This document shows, piece by piece, positions 10,034 to 20,559 of a stretch of DNA of 64,000 bases. The stretch is from Bog-473 sp963828825 (GTDB lineage Bacteria; Actinomycetota; Acidimicrobiia; Acidimicrobiales; RAAP-2), in NCBI GenBank assembly GCA_963828825.1, contig CAWHGF010000001.1, positions 62,001 to 126,000 of the forward strand. Direction: 5' to 3'. Made by a program: the position numbers and the translations under genes. The first letter of the stretch is position 1. Each line of letters opens with the position of its first letter. The notes below the pieces were generated by a model that was given only the letters and a program-made list of their open reading frames with translations, was not told the DNA's origin and ran no database searches.

Positions 10034-10498
10034 TCAGCATGGCCATGCCGAAGGATGACAACTTGGAAGCCGATCGGTCATTCCCTGCATCGGCTCTCGG
10101 AGATGGGCGGCGATGCGGGCGGCAAGAGGGTCACAGCCGACATTGGCCAGGTGTTCTCGGAGCAGGTCAGCCGCTCGTACGATATCGCCAGCGGACGCAG
10201 CACGGACCACCTCGATGTGATGGCGTTCCCAATTGATCTGCCGGCCTCTGGGATCCTTGGTCGACGTTCCCTTGATTGCGTTGAGATCGCCGATCGCGAG
10301 CCCGAAGGCCGGATCGGCAGCCACCGCGAGTTCTAGCGCTTTAGTGGCTTTGCGGCGGTCGACGGCCCTCTGGGCCTGCCGGTACCACGCTGCCGCCCTA
10401 GGGTTTGCCGTGACCGCGCGGCCGTGCACCTCAACGGCCAGCACGCGGTCAGCAAGGTGCATCGGGTATCCCGGTTTCTGACCTCTGGTGTGCTCCAT
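10034..10498 (-). pseudogene. Truncated TPR protein (TTC38-like) fragment
   Basis: From ATG at 10498 (MEHTRGQKPGYP), 154 residues resembling the N-terminal part of actinobacterial TTC38-like tetratricopeptide proteins: helices around AWYRQAQRAVDRRKATKALE, then NWERHHIEVVRAASAGDIVR and ADLLREHLANVGCDPLAARI. Such proteins are usually well over 400 residues, so the C-terminal two thirds are missing and the tail after about residue 135 looks random. It lies 50 bases downstream of the AfsR-like regulator on the same strand. Probably a relic. Confidence 0.5.
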
Positions 10499-10550
10499 GG
10501 CTACCCATCGTGTTCCGATGGTCTGAGGACCTACTGAGGTGGCACTGACA

Positions 10551-13500
10551 TCAACCCGATCGAAGACCATGGACAAAGGCAAGAGCCTCGACGTCTGGGT
10601 CGTCGAGGGCGGCCTCGAAGAAGGCAGTGGACCGCCCCGCGGCAGCCCGCCGATTGAGGACGGCTGCAAAGCGGTTCCGGTTCGCTTCGGTGTTGGAGGA
10701 GGCGAGGGTGACCGCAGCCGCCACCGTATCGGCCAAGATGCTGACTAACGGATCGGCGGCCTCAGAGGCTCGCTCGCGAGCCTGCTCAGCGTACCGATCG
10801 GCTCCCCTCACGTCCTCTACGGACAGGGACAACCAGACGAGGCCGATGAGAGCCGGGGTCGACCCGCCTGGAAGTCCAACGGACTCGTAGTTGGCGTTGG
10901 CCTCTTCCAGCCATCGTCGACACGACGTGAGATCGCCAAGTCGGCGAGCCGCTCCTGCTCGCCCGACGAGGGCCGCAGTTCTGGCCATTTGAGAGTTGGT
11001 GGCGCTGCAGTCGGCGAAGAGCCGTTCCGCCGCCAAGTCGTCTCCCAGCCGGGCGCGAAGCGTGGCGAGTCGGATGAGCCACATCGACTCAAAGTGGACG
11101 GTTCCGGCCGACCGACACGCCTCGATCAACTCTTCGTAGGCAGCGGTCGCAGCCGAGAAGTCTCCGTGGGACTCCTCAATACCGGCCAGCATGCCCAGCC
11201 CATAGAGGATCATCCAGTGATCGCCGCAGGCCCGGAGTCGATCAACACTGGTTCGGGTGAGGCGCTCGGCCTCTTCGGCTCGACCCTGGGCAGCTAGATT
11301 TCGGGCAGAGAACATGTCGTGAGTGGCGACGTCCCATGGGTCCCCCTTTTCGACGATCAGAGGGAGCGCTTCGGCCAGAGCCTCTTGGGATGCCTCGAAG
11401 TCGCCGAGGCGGGCGAGGACATCGGATAGCACCAGCAGTGCCCCGCCCAAGTCAGGCGAGCGGGCTTGGCGCAGATCGGTGAGAGCCTCCTGAAAGGCGT
11501 CGAGTGCCGAACCTGGGCCGGTGACGATACTCCCGAAGAAGGCCTGGTAGGCCGCTGCAAAGCCGCGAAGACCTCCGCATTCGTCTGATGGATCCACCGC
11601 GAGTGCGTCGCTCGACCACCGGTAGCCCTCGTGGAAGTCGGCCCGCAGAAACCACAGATAGGCGACGTTGCCCACGAGGCCAAGTGCCGAGGGCGCGTCA
11701 CCCCGCCCGATGAACCAGTCGAGGGCGGAACGGAAGTTGTCTAGTTCCGCTTCCAGACGGGCCCTCCATTCAATTCCCGAGTGGCCGCGTAGGCCGGGTC
11801 GTCCCTGTTCCCCGAGGTCCAGGAACCAGCGGGCGTGTCGTTCGCGAACCTGGTCAGACCCACCCGAGTCATCGAGCCGCTCTCGGGCGTACTGCCACAA
11901 TGTCTGCAACTGTGAATAGCGGGCCGGGTTGGAGCTGAGGTCGACGGTCACCAAGGACTTGTCGATCAGTCGGGTGAGGATATCGAGGATCTCATCGCGA
12001 GGTACCCGGTCGTCGGCGCAGACCGCCTCGACAGCAGCCAGCTCGCAGCCGCCGGTGAAGACCGAAAGGCGGGCGAAGAGCAGGCGTTCCTCCTCGAACA
12101 GCAGGTCGTAGCTCCAGTCCACCACGGCTCGCAGGGTCTGCTGGCGGGGCATGGTGGTTCGGGCCCCACCGGTCAGCAGCCGGAAGCGGTCGTCGAGCCG
12201 TTCCGCCAAGGTCGTCAGGGGAAGGGCACGGAGGCGGGCGGCGGCGAGCTCGACGGCCAGGGGTAGGCCGTCCAACCGGCGGCAGACATCCAATACGGCC
12301 TGGCCAGTGTGCCCTTCGGCACTGAAGCCAGGTTGCACTGCCCGAGCCCGATCGACGAAGAGCTCCAGAGCGGCTCGTTCCGCCAGGCCAGCCAGCGGAA
12401 CCAGAACTTCGCCGGGAACGCCCAGCGGCTCCCGGCTCGTCGCGATGAGTCGGAGACCAGGGACCTCGCCGACCAGGCTTTCGGCCAGTCCGGCCGCTCG
12501 GTCGATCACGTGCTCACAGTTGTCGAGGATCACGATGAGGGACCGCCCGGAGAGGTGGTGGCGGATGAGTTCTGCCGTTGATCCCGGCGGATACGGGCTC
12601 CCCAGCGCGGAAGCAGCGGCCCCAAGGGCGCCAGCCACGGCCGGCGCAACCCCTTCGGGTTCGGTGACGCCGGCCAACTCGACCAGCCAGGCGCCGTCTC
12701 GGTGCTCTTCGCGCAATGAAGCGGCCACCTCCACCGCCAGTCGGGTCTTGCCCACTCCACCGGGGCCGACCAGTGTCACGAGTCGGCAGGCGCGAACCGT
12801 CTCGCTGAGCTGTGCCAGCTCAGCATTGCGCCCGATGAAGCTGCTCAACTGCTCCCGCAGGTTCCCCGTTGTCGTCGGTGCGGCAGCCAACGGGACGCCG
12901 GGTCGGGACGGTTGCGGCGAGCGTCGGGTCTTGGTCCAGGACGCGACCCTCGAGCTCTTGCAGGGCCGCGCTCGGATCGATGCCTAACTCGTCCACCAAA
13001 CGGTCCCTGATGTCGGCGTAGGCCCGCAGGGCCTCGGCTTGGCGTCCATCTCGGTAGAGGGCGATGATGAGCAGCTCCCAGAGGCGCTCGCGAAGTGGGT
13101 GTTCCCGGCAGAGGGTCTCCAACTCGCCGATGACCTCCCCGTGGCGGCCCCGAGACAGGTCCGCTCCGATCCGGGCCTCGAACGCCACGACGGAAAGCTC
13201 TCCAGATGCGCCCGCTCGGCATCGGCGAAGCCGGCATAGGCGAACTCGGCCAGCGGCTCGCCCCTCCTGAGCCGGAGTGCTTCACCTAGCGCAGCGGACG
13301 CCGACTCGACATCACCCTCGTCGAAACGACGCCGACCCTCGGCCACCAACTCTGCGAAGCGAACGGCATCAATGTCGCCGGGAGCAATGGCCAAGGCGTA
13401 ACCCGCTTCCGTCGTTAGGATCGTGGTGGCGCCGAGAGTACGGCGGAGCTGGCCGATCTGTGCCTGTAGGGCATTGGCCGGATTCGCCGACTGTCCGTCC

Positions 13501-13697
13501 TCCCACAACGCATCGATCAGCCGTTCGGCCCCGATCGGCTGTCCCCGATGCAGCGCCAACAAGGCCAGCAGGGCCCTCTGTTTGGCACCGCGGACTGGCA
13601 CCACCTCACCGCTCTCCGCCACCTCAAATTCGCCGAAGAACCTGACTTCCACCCCTTCACCGTACGACCGTCGCTTCGTCGGTGCCGGACGGGGCAC
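10551..13697 (-). pseudogene. AfsR/SARP-type transcriptional activator with AAA ATPase domain (two frameshifts)
   Basis: Three consecutive frames add up to one regulator of about 1,040 residues. 13697-13190 encodes the OmpR-like DNA-binding part and start of the BTAD domain (VRFFGEFEVAESGEVVPVRG, GAKQRALLALLALHRGQP). The next frame (about 13190-12900) completes the BTAD (LETLCREHPLRERLWELL, ALRAYADIRDRLVDELGIDP). 12890-10551 encodes the NB-ARC/AAA part (FIGRNAELAQL, Walker A LVTLVGPGGVGKTR, LIVILDNCEHV) and a TPR-like tail. Breaks lie near 13185-13192 and 12888-12900. Intact family members activate adjacent secondary-metabolism or transport genes. Here the divergent neighbour is an ABC transporter. 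If the breaks are real the gene is dead. Confidence 0.75.
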
Positions 13698-13798
13698 TTG
13701 GTGACCTGATTAGCGGACCTCAGCGCCACGACAGTCCCACCTCAGGCCCACGGCGCAGACTGCCTCCAGGACCGAGAACACCGAGGAAAGGAAGAGCA

Positions 13799-14728
13799 AT
13801 GATCGAGGCAAAGCACCTGACCAAGCGCTACGACAAGACGTTGGCGGTCAATGAGGTCTCCTTCACTGTGATGCCCGGGCAGGTGACCGGCTTCCTTGGC
13901 CCAAACGGGGCCGGCAAGTCGACCACCATGCGCATGATCCTGGGCCTGGACACGCCGACGTCAGGCGAAGTCCGTGTCGACGGCAAGCCATACCGCCAGC
14001 TGGCCGACCCTCTTCGCTCGGTCGGGGCTCTCCTGGACGCGGGCGCCATCGTCGGTGGCCGAAGCGCCGCCAGCCACCTCACATGGCTGGCCGACAGCAA
14101 CGGCATCGCCCGCCACCGGGTCAGCGAAGTACTCGACATCGTCGGACTCAGCGATGTGGCAGGAAAGCGAGTCGGATCATTCTCGCTCGGCATGAATCAG
14201 CGGCTGGGCATTGCCGCCGCCCTGCTCGGTGACCCCGAGACGGTGATATTCGACGAGCCGATCAACGGACTCGACCCCGAGGGCATCCTCTGGATCCGCA
14301 ACCTGATGAAGTCGCTGGCATCGGAGGGCCGCACCGTGTTCCTTTCTAGCCATCTGATGAGCGAGATGGCCCAGACCGCCGATCACCTGATCGTGATCGG
14401 AAGGGGCCGCATCATCGCCGACGCCGGGACCGATGAGTTCATCAATCGACACACGGCCCCGAGCGTCCGGGTTCGGGCCGTGGAGCAGACCGGCCTGACC
14501 GAGGCCCTTACCCAGCGCGGCGCGGTGATCGAGTGCGGATCCGACGGCGCCATGGTCGTGACCGGGATGGACTCTGCCGCCATCGGAGGAGTCGCTTCCG
14601 CCCACGACATCACCCTGATCGAGCTGGCCCCACTTGGGTCGTCGCTCGAGGAGGCGTATTTCGACTTGACCAAGGATGAAACCGACTACCACGCCGGCCA
14701 GCTGACCGGCTCGAGCAAAGGAATCTGA
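13799..14728 (+). CDS. ABC transporter ATP-binding protein
   Basis: A 309-residue ATPase subunit of an ABC-2 type exporter. It has Walker A (GFLGPNGAGKST, about residues 32-43), signature region SFSLGMNQRLGIA, Walker B VIFDEPINGLDPEG and the switch His in FLSSHLMSEMAQ. The signature is FSLGM rather than LSGGQ, which is common in this exporter subfamily. ATG at 13799 follows AGGAAAGGAAG. The frame opens upstream to 13682, but that part has no similarity. The permease gene begins one base after its stop, so the two form an operon divergent from the AfsR-like gene. Family members often export antibiotics or bacteriocin-like peptides, but the substrate is not visible. Confidence 0.9.
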   Translation: MIEAKHLTKRYDKTLAVNEVSFTVMPGQVTGFLGPNGAGKSTTMRMILGLDTPTSGEVRVDGKPYRQLADPLRSVGALLDAGAIVGGRSAASHLTWLADSNGIARHRVSEVLDIVGLSDVAGKRVGSFSLGMNQRLGIAAALLGDPETVIFDEPINGLDPEGILWIRNLMKSLASEGRTVFLSSHLMSEMAQTADHLIVIGRGRIIADAGTDEFINRHTAPSVRVRAVEQTGLTEALTQRGAVIECGSDGAMVVTGMDSAAIGGVASAHDITLIELAPLGSSLEEAYFDLTKDETDYHAGQLTGSSKGI

Positions 14729-14729
14729 C

Positions 14730-15560
14730 ATGAGCACTGCGACCCACACCATCGATGCGATTCACTTCACTGCGCCGGCTCCGCCGGTACGAACTTCTCC
14801 GACCAGCAGGATTCTCAAGTCGGAATGGACCAAGCTGCGCACGCTGCCCTCCACCTGGCGGACGGCCGTAACAGCCGTCACCATATCCATCGGCTTGGGT
14901 GCCGTCCTCTGTGTCTCGCAGGCCGGTCAGTGGGCTACCATGAGCGCTTCGCAGCGGAGTGCGTTCGATCCCACGGCCTGCTCGTTGGGGGGATTCTTCT
15001 TGGTCGGCGCTGTACTGCTCGGGGCGCTCGCTGTACGGACGGTGACAGCCGAATATTCGACGGGCATGATCCGGTCCACCTTCACCGCCACGCCCAATCG
15101 ACGCCAGGTACTGGCAGCCAAAGCCGCGGTCACCGCCGCGTTCGCTTTCCCGGTGGCCTTGGCGGCTGCGGTGGTCAGTTTCGAAGTCGGTCAGCGGGTC
15201 TTTGCCGGCAATCACCTCCAAGTGTCCTTCGGGTCTCCCGGCGTTCTCCAGGCTTTGGTCTTCGCTGCACTGGCCGTAAGCCTCGTCGCCATCATCGGGG
15301 TTGGCCTCGGAGGCCTCATCCGACACACAGCAGGGGCGACTACAGCACTGGTGCTGGTCATCGTTGGAGGAGCCGTGCTCGGCCAGTTCTTCCCAGCCGG
15401 CCTCCGTCAGTACCTACCCGGAACCGCACTCGAGGCCGCTGTGACTGTCCATCGGTCGGCTGGACTCCTGGGTCCCGGTACGGCAATTGTCGTGCTCTGC
15501 CTCTATGCCGTCGTCGCCCTTACGGCGGCATCGATGCGGACGGCACACGGTGACGCCTGA
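14730..15560 (+). CDS. ABC-2 type transporter permease
   Basis: A 276-residue membrane protein. After a cytoplasmic N-terminus with ILKSEWTKLRTLPST, typical of ABC-2 permeases, I count about six hydrophobic segments (near residues 45-60, 85-105, 130-150, 175-195, 205-225 and 245-268). GFFLVGAVLLGALAVRTVTAEYSTGMIRS is characteristic of the family. It starts directly behind the ATPase gene at 13799-14728 and would form the membrane half of the same exporter. A 15-bp hairpin 44 bases after the stop probably ends the operon. Confidence 0.88.
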   Translation: MSTATHTIDAIHFTAPAPPVRTSPTSRILKSEWTKLRTLPSTWRTAVTAVTISIGLGAVLCVSQAGQWATMSASQRSAFDPTACSLGGFFLVGAVLLGALAVRTVTAEYSTGMIRSTFTATPNRRQVLAAKAAVTAAFAFPVALAAAVVSFEVGQRVFAGNHLQVSFGSPGVLQALVFAALAVSLVAIIGVGLGGLIRHTAGATTALVLVIVGGAVLGQFFPAGLRQYLPGTALEAAVTVHRSAGLLGPGTAIVVLCLYAVVALTAASMRTAHGDA

Positions 15561-15603
15561 CGTTGTTAGAACAATCACCTGATCCCTACAAGGTCAAGAG
15601 GAC

Positions 15604-15637
15604 GGCGATGCCCCCGGCCGAAGCCGGGGGCATCGCC
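15604..15637 (+). terminator. Strong hairpin, probable terminator of the ABC operon
   Basis: Perfect 15-bp stem (GGCGATGCCCCCGGC with its complement) and a four-base CGAA loop. No T-run follows, so it may be an intrinsic terminator of the actinobacterial kind lacking a U-tract. Confidence 0.55.
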
Positions 15638-16215
15638 CTGCGGATCGAAGGTTGCTCAAGTCCATGTCATCCCTTCGCACCTCACGGGGGTCAGTCCCGG
15701 CCGCCAACCCCGGGAGGTCCTGCGAGCGAATGCCAAACCTGCTCACCGAACCGTAGCTCTAGTGGATCGCATCTGGAACTGTGAGAGTCATCGCACTTCA
15801 CCCCCTCTACCAACGGACGTGCAAGGACTGCGGCGTTCACCGGACTGTGACTCGATCGCAGGCGCAACTAACGGCGCGACAGCCGTTGCCACGAATGGGG
15901 GACGGGCTACTCGCGAGGTCTTAGTGGAGGCTGAGGTGGATCTTGTTGAAGCATTCAGCAGGTGCGCAAAATGCCGGGATGATCGGTTCTCCGAACACCC
16001 AGTCACGAAGCGGTGTCCAGCAAACCACTCGGAGGTCTAACCAAACCCGCCCAGCGGCTCGGGAGGCTTCTGACCTCGGCGCCCTGACCGCTCCCGTTCG
16101 CCGGATCCACGCGAAGTTCAAGTGGTGGATTCGGAAGCAAAGCGACGCGGAAGCGATACCCCGGTGGTTGGGCGCCACGTTGGACCCGTACTCCGACCCG
16201 TAAGATTGAAGTTCG
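15638..16215. other. Gap with no supported gene
   Basis: About 580 bases before the ROK kinase. No family motif is visible on either strand. Confidence 0.4.
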
Positions 16216-17241
16216 GTGACTTTACCCGCTGGATCCGTCGTAGTCGGCATCGACAACAGGGCGACGTCCAACAACGCGACTGTTCTCGAGGGCTCGGGCC
16301 GGTTCTTGGTCGATGAGATGGTCGAGTCCCCGAGTCGCGTCAAAGAGGGCACTGAGGCAGCCCTCGGTGCGCTGGGGGAGTCGTTAGCTCGGATCCTCGC
16401 TCTGACCGGGATCGAGCGCGCTCGGGTGCGCGCCGTCGGACTCGACAGCCCGGGCCCTGCGAGTGCCGAAGGCGTGATCTTCCAGCGGGGTTCGACCAAC
16501 TTCGGACATCCGAGCTGGAACGGGTTCGACCTCCCTGCTCATCTCGAGCGCATGCTAGGTCTCCCGGTCGTCTACAACAACGACGGCAACGCGGCCGCCC
16601 TCTATGCCCACCGCCAGCATTTCGGTGTGCACGGCCACGCGCGGTCGTCGGTCTCCGCCATCATCGGCACGGGACTCGGCGGTGGGATCGTCCATCGGGG
16701 TCGTGTTGTTAAAGGGGCGACGGGCGCAGCAGGAGAACTTGGCCACGTGCACATTCCGATGGCAGGGCTCCTGCAGCCTGATCAGCCCATTCCAAGATGC
16801 AACTGCGGCTTCTTAGGAGATGCCGAAAGCGTCGCGTCACTGACGGGCATCGAGCTCAACCTTCTGCCGTACTGGTTGTCGCGCTACCCGGACCACGAGC
16901 TGGGATCACTACCCGTCTCCGAGGCGGCTCGATCCGTGCGAGCCTACGGAGAGGCCGGGGACCCAATGGCCACTCGGATTTTCGAGCAACAGGCGGCCGC
17001 GTTGGGTCGGCTTTTCACCATTGCAGCGAACTTCGTGGACCCCGATCTTTATTTCATCGGTGGTGGCGTCGTGGAGGTCGGGGGCCAATTCAAAACGTGG
17101 TTCTTGCAAAACATCCGCGACAGCACGACCCTCCGCGAAGAGCAGGCAGCTGTTGCTGATTTCGTGCTAGTGCCTGACCTCGACATGGCCGGCGCACGCG
17201 GAGCCGCAATGGCCGCTCTCGACGCAGTCCGGGAAGCCTGA
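16216..17241 (+). CDS. ROK-family sugar kinase
   Basis: A 341-residue member of the ROK family, which contains glucokinases and repressor-like proteins. It has GLDSPGPASAEGVIFQRGST, the sugar-contact segment FDLPAHLERMLGLPVVYNND, GNAAALYAH, IIGTGLGGGIVHRG, and GELGHVHIP followed by the zinc motif CNCGFLGDAES. The first phosphate-binding loop, usually GxDxGGT, reads GIDNRAT. Losing both glycines could impair ATP binding, so activity is doubtful. GTG at 16216 is the best start, with only a weak GAAG upstream. It is followed by an acetate kinase relic and an IlvD/Edd dehydratase, so the group may once have served sugar or sugar-acid catabolism. Confidence 0.8.
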   Translation: MTLPAGSVVVGIDNRATSNNATVLEGSGRFLVDEMVESPSRVKEGTEAALGALGESLARILALTGIERARVRAVGLDSPGPASAEGVIFQRGSTNFGHPSWNGFDLPAHLERMLGLPVVYNNDGNAAALYAHRQHFGVHGHARSSVSAIIGTGLGGGIVHRGRVVKGATGAAGELGHVHIPMAGLLQPDQPIPRCNCGFLGDAESVASLTGIELNLLPYWLSRYPDHELGSLPVSEAARSVRAYGEAGDPMATRIFEQQAAALGRLFTIAANFVDPDLYFIGGGVVEVGGQFKTWFLQNIRDSTTLREEQAAVADFVLVPDLDMAGARGAAMAALDAVREA

Positions 17242-17373
17242 ACGCCGACGGTTCCAGCCACTACGAAGGTATCCGCGCACACGAAGTTCAGCCCTCAACA
17301 CCCCTATCCTCTTTGCAGAAATGGAACGACGCTTCGAAGCCTACGTGTTCACAGAAGCGCTAGAACCTATGAG

Positions 17374-17760
17374 GTGCGGGTACTCGTCGTGAACGCTGGA
17401 TCGACCAGTATCAAGCTCCGGGTCGTGGAACGTGACGATCGTGTGACCGAGACCACCTATCTCAATCCACCTGGTGAGTCGCTAAAGGATGACCTACGGC
17501 GCTTCGTGGCGTCTGTCGGGCCACTCGACGCTATTGGCCACCGAGTGGTCCACGGAGGGACACGGTTCACTCGCCCCGTCGTGATCGATGCGTCGATCTG
17601 AGCCGAGCTCGACGAGCTGAACGATTTAGCGCCACTCCACAACCCTCGGCGCTGGCGGCAATCGATGCCCTGAGTAACCTTGCGCCGAATGTGCCGGAGG
17701 TTGCCTGCTTCGACACCGCGTCCCATACCTCGCTCAAACTCGTCGCATCGAGCTACGCGC
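17374..17760 (+). pseudogene. ackA: Acetate kinase fragment
   Basis: GTG at 17374 opens MRVLVVNAGSTSIKLRVVE, the conserved acetate kinase N-terminus, followed by GHRVVHGGTRF. A TGA at 17599-17601 interrupts the frame. After it come LNDLAPLHNP and, in a shifted frame, ALAAIDALSNLAPNVPEVAC with FDTASH, all typical of acetate kinase. The remaining two thirds of the roughly 400-residue protein are missing. The fragment runs straight into the 3' end of the oppositely oriented dehydratase gene. A dead relic of the enzyme that makes ATP from acetyl phosphate, the product of the phosphoketolase encoded at 35339. Confidence 0.75.
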
Positions 17761-17762
17761 GG

Positions 17763-19502
17763 TTATTGGAACCCGGGCTGCGGGCGGGAGGCACCGAGAG
17801 CGGGATCGACAAGGAAGTCGAGGTCGCATCCTTGGTCCGCTTGGAGGACGTGCTGCACATAGAGCGCTTCGTAGCCGCGAGTCGGAGCGGCCCGTTGGGG
17901 TAGGTGTTCGGTCGAGCGTCGCGCCAACTCACGTTCGTCGACGAGCAGGTCGAGTACCCCATGGCGGGCGTCAAGCACAATTTCGTCGCCGTCGCGAACG
18001 AGTCCAATGGGGCCACCGACACCGGCCTCTGGCGTGATGTGGAGCGCGACGGCACCAAACTGTGTGCCGCTCATCCGCCCGTCCGTGACACACACCAGGT
18101 CCCGCACGCCGGCTTGGCGCAGGCTGATCGGAACTGGGACGGTTTCGATCTCCGGCATCCCGGGGGCGCCCACCGGCCCGGCGTTCCGGACCACGAGCAC
18201 CGTGTCGGGCCCGGCGTGCAGATTCGAGTCGAGGGATCGCTCGAGCGTCGTGAATGGATCGTCGAACACGAGAGCCGGTCCTCGGTGGCTCCACAAGGCA
18301 GAGGGCGCTGCAGATCTCTTGAAGACCGAGCCACCAGGTGCGAGCGATCCGCGGAGGACGACGATTCCCCCGTCGGCCTCGAAGGGGTCATCCAAGGAGC
18401 GCAGACAGTCGTTGGGCCGTCCGCCGGCGGTCGAGGCAACCTCGGCGAGGGTCCGCCCGTCTCCCATCGTCGCGTCTCGATGCAACAGCGGCGCCAGCAC
18501 TCGCAGCAAGGCAGGTACGCCGCCGGCATCGTCGAAGTCGTCTAGCGTATACTCGCCCGAGGGCCGCACCCCGAGCACGCGCGGCGTCTCTTGGCTGATC
18601 CGTTGTAGGCGATCGAGGCCGAGCGCGATTCCGAGCCGCCGTGCAACGGCCTCGAGATGGATGACGCCATTGGTGGAGCCACCGATGGCCACCAGAACCC
18701 GCAAGGCGTTCTCAAACGCGTCTTCGCTGAGTAGCCGATCCGGGGTCACTCCCTGCCGAGCGAGTTCGACCGCACGTACCCCGGTTCGCTCCCCGACATC
18801 GCTGCGCCGGGATTGCGTTGCGGGTATGACCGCCGAGCCGGGCAGCGCCATGCCGAGCGACTCGGCCAGGACCGCCATGGTGTTCGCCGTGCCCATCACA
18901 TTGCACACGCCGACGCTGGCGCAGAACGAATCCTCGAGCAAGTCCCACTCGCCGAGGCTGAGCGTTCCCTCCAAGAGCTCAGGAACAATCGACCAGATGT
19001 CATCGGTCACGACGGGCTTCCCCCGGAACCGGGCGACGCTTCGGGGGCCAGCAGTCACCATAATTGCTGGTTTACCGGCACTGGCAGCACCCATCAACTG
19101 AGCAGGGACGGTTTTGTCGCAGCCCGCCAGCACGACCACCCCATCGATCGGGCTGCAGCGGATCATCTCCTCGACATCCATTGACATCAGGTTCCGTAGC
19201 AGCATGGTCGTAGGAGCGACGAGCTGCTCGTGCAACGAGATTGTCGGGAACACGACTGCAGTGCCGCCCGCGGCCGTCACGCCCCGTCGGACCGACTCGG
19301 TCAGATCTCGCAATCCCATGTTGCACGGGGTGAGCTCGCTCCAACTCGAACAAATGCCGATGATCGGCCGGCGGCGCACCTCCTCGCGACTCAACCCACC
19401 GGCCCGGAGGAAGGCCCGCTTTGGCCACCCGGTGATGGGGTCGGCAAACGCCTCCCCGGTGATTGGCGTCGATCTGCCGGCGACGTCAGCACGGCTAGTC
19501 AT
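17763..19502 (-). CDS. IlvD/Edd-family dehydratase (sugar-acid or dihydroxy-acid dehydratase)
   Basis: A 579-residue iron-sulfur dehydratase. Conserved pieces are IIGICSSWSELTPCN (cluster Cys region), LAGCDKTVPAQLMGAASAGK, SFCASVGVCNVMGTANTMAV, AIGGSTNGVIHLEAVARRLG and VTDGRMSGTQFGAVALHITP. The length and the wording favour the arabonate/xylonate dehydratase branch over branched-chain biosynthetic IlvD, but the two are hard to tell apart by eye. ATG at 19502. It is convergent with the acetate kinase relic and near a ROK kinase, which also suggests sugar-acid catabolism. The frame is intact, unlike many neighbours. Confidence 0.82.
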   Translation of the reverse strand: MTSRADVAGRSTPITGEAFADPITGWPKRAFLRAGGLSREEVRRRPIIGICSSWSELTPCNMGLRDLTESVRRGVTAAGGTAVVFPTISLHEQLVAPTTMLLRNLMSMDVEEMIRCSPIDGVVVLAGCDKTVPAQLMGAASAGKPAIMVTAGPRSVARFRGKPVVTDDIWSIVPELLEGTLSLGEWDLLEDSFCASVGVCNVMGTANTMAVLAESLGMALPGSAVIPATQSRRSDVGERTGVRAVELARQGVTPDRLLSEDAFENALRVLVAIGGSTNGVIHLEAVARRLGIALGLDRLQRISQETPRVLGVRPSGEYTLDDFDDAGGVPALLRVLAPLLHRDATMGDGRTLAEVASTAGGRPNDCLRSLDDPFEADGGIVVLRGSLAPGGSVFKRSAAPSALWSHRGPALVFDDPFTTLERSLDSNLHAGPDTVLVVRNAGPVGAPGMPEIETVPVPISLRQAGVRDLVCVTDGRMSGTQFGAVALHITPEAGVGGPIGLVRDGDEIVLDARHGVLDLLVDERELARRSTEHLPQRAAPTRGYEALYVQHVLQADQGCDLDFLVDPALGASRPQPGFQ

Positions 19503-19868
19503 AGGCCCTCCATCTCTCGGCTACCGCAGCAGAGGCCCAGGCCGAAGCGATCAAGTCACTGATCTCACCGGAACGAAGCGCGCATTGGCAGCAGGCACAG
19601 CGTATTCGTCACCCGCTGACCGTCACACCCGCAAACGAAGGGGCCCAGATCGGGCCGTTCCCGGTCGGTGAAACATTGGCGAGCACTGATCCAATGAAAT
19701 GCTTTCTCAGAGGTGCCGGACATTTAGCAGTCGGATGCCCGATCGTGACGGACGAAACGGCGTTGATCGCCAATGTTCGACTTCCAACGTCCCCTCGAGG
19801 TGTCCCACTTTGACGTTGCTCCCAGAGCCCAGTCGATCCGTAGGCGGTCCGGGTCTACGCTTCAGCGC
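19503..19868. other. Gap with no supported gene
   Basis: About 365 bases between divergent genes. No hairpin, operator or RNA gene is recognised. Confidence 0.4.
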
Positions 19869-20126
19869 ATGACAACTGAGTACCGAGCAACCGATCCACA
19901 GGTGGAAGACCTCACGGCGGTGCCAGGGCACACAGGCTCTCCTACGCAGCAGTACCTACAGCACGTCGGCAAGGTCCATGCTGTCGCTATCGTGGGCGAC
20001 CTAGAGCAATTCGGGACGGTCTGCGGCCACGGCCCCGCACGACCCACCGACCGCCTCTTCTTTGACGTGCCCGCCGAGGAACGGTGCCCTGAATGTTCTG
20101 AGGCGGTTGAGCTAGCCGCTGACTAA
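19869..20126 (+). CDS. Small protein of unknown function with CGH and CPEC cysteines
   Basis: An 85-residue protein from ATG at 19869 (MTTEYRATDPQVEDL). VCGHGPARPTDRLFFDVPAE is followed by ERCPECSEAVELAAD. The Cys-Gly-His and Cys-x-x-Cys pairs could bind zinc as a small ribbon. I do not recognise the family. It stands alone between two unannotated gaps, so it is only moderately supported as a gene. Confidence 0.45.
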   Translation: MTTEYRATDPQVEDLTAVPGHTGSPTQQYLQHVGKVHAVAIVGDLEQFGTVCGHGPARPTDRLFFDVPAEERCPECSEAVELAAD

Positions 20127-20559
20127 GTGCGGGCTGCCACCGTACGACACAACACTTCGGGGCTAGGTGTTCGTCGAGGCGAGATTACGGTCGTGGAGGC
20201 CCACGAACGAGGTGCTCGTGCGGGTGTCGGGTCTGTGCATGCGGCGCGCGCTGCCCGACCCCACTCCTGAAGCCCAAACGCCGCAAAATCCAAGGGCCAA
20301 ACCGGCTGGGTGGCTTGCGCAGCTGTGCCTCCTTTGCCTCGGCCTCGTGGTCATCGTTGAATCAAATCGGTCTTGGGGTGCGGGCTCGCCAACTCCGAGA
20401 CGTACCGTCAGTGTATCCAGCAAACAAGTTTTGATCTCGGCTCGTGCTGTTAGGGATGACCGTCGCTCGTTCATTCGGCCGAGGGTCCGCATTTGGGTCT
20501 GTCGGAGGGAAGAGAGCTTCCGGAATGTCCGAGCAGGACATGGCAGTGACAGCCTCGTC
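20127..20559. other. Gap with no supported gene
   Basis: About 430 bases in which I see no convincing coding sequence, hairpin or regulatory repeat. Confidence 0.4.

Noticed and set aside
9515..10336. Open frame of 273 codons on the plus strand
   Set aside because: Its second half is antisense to the TPR fragment and its first half shows no motif; Arg/Gln/Ser-rich shadow composition.
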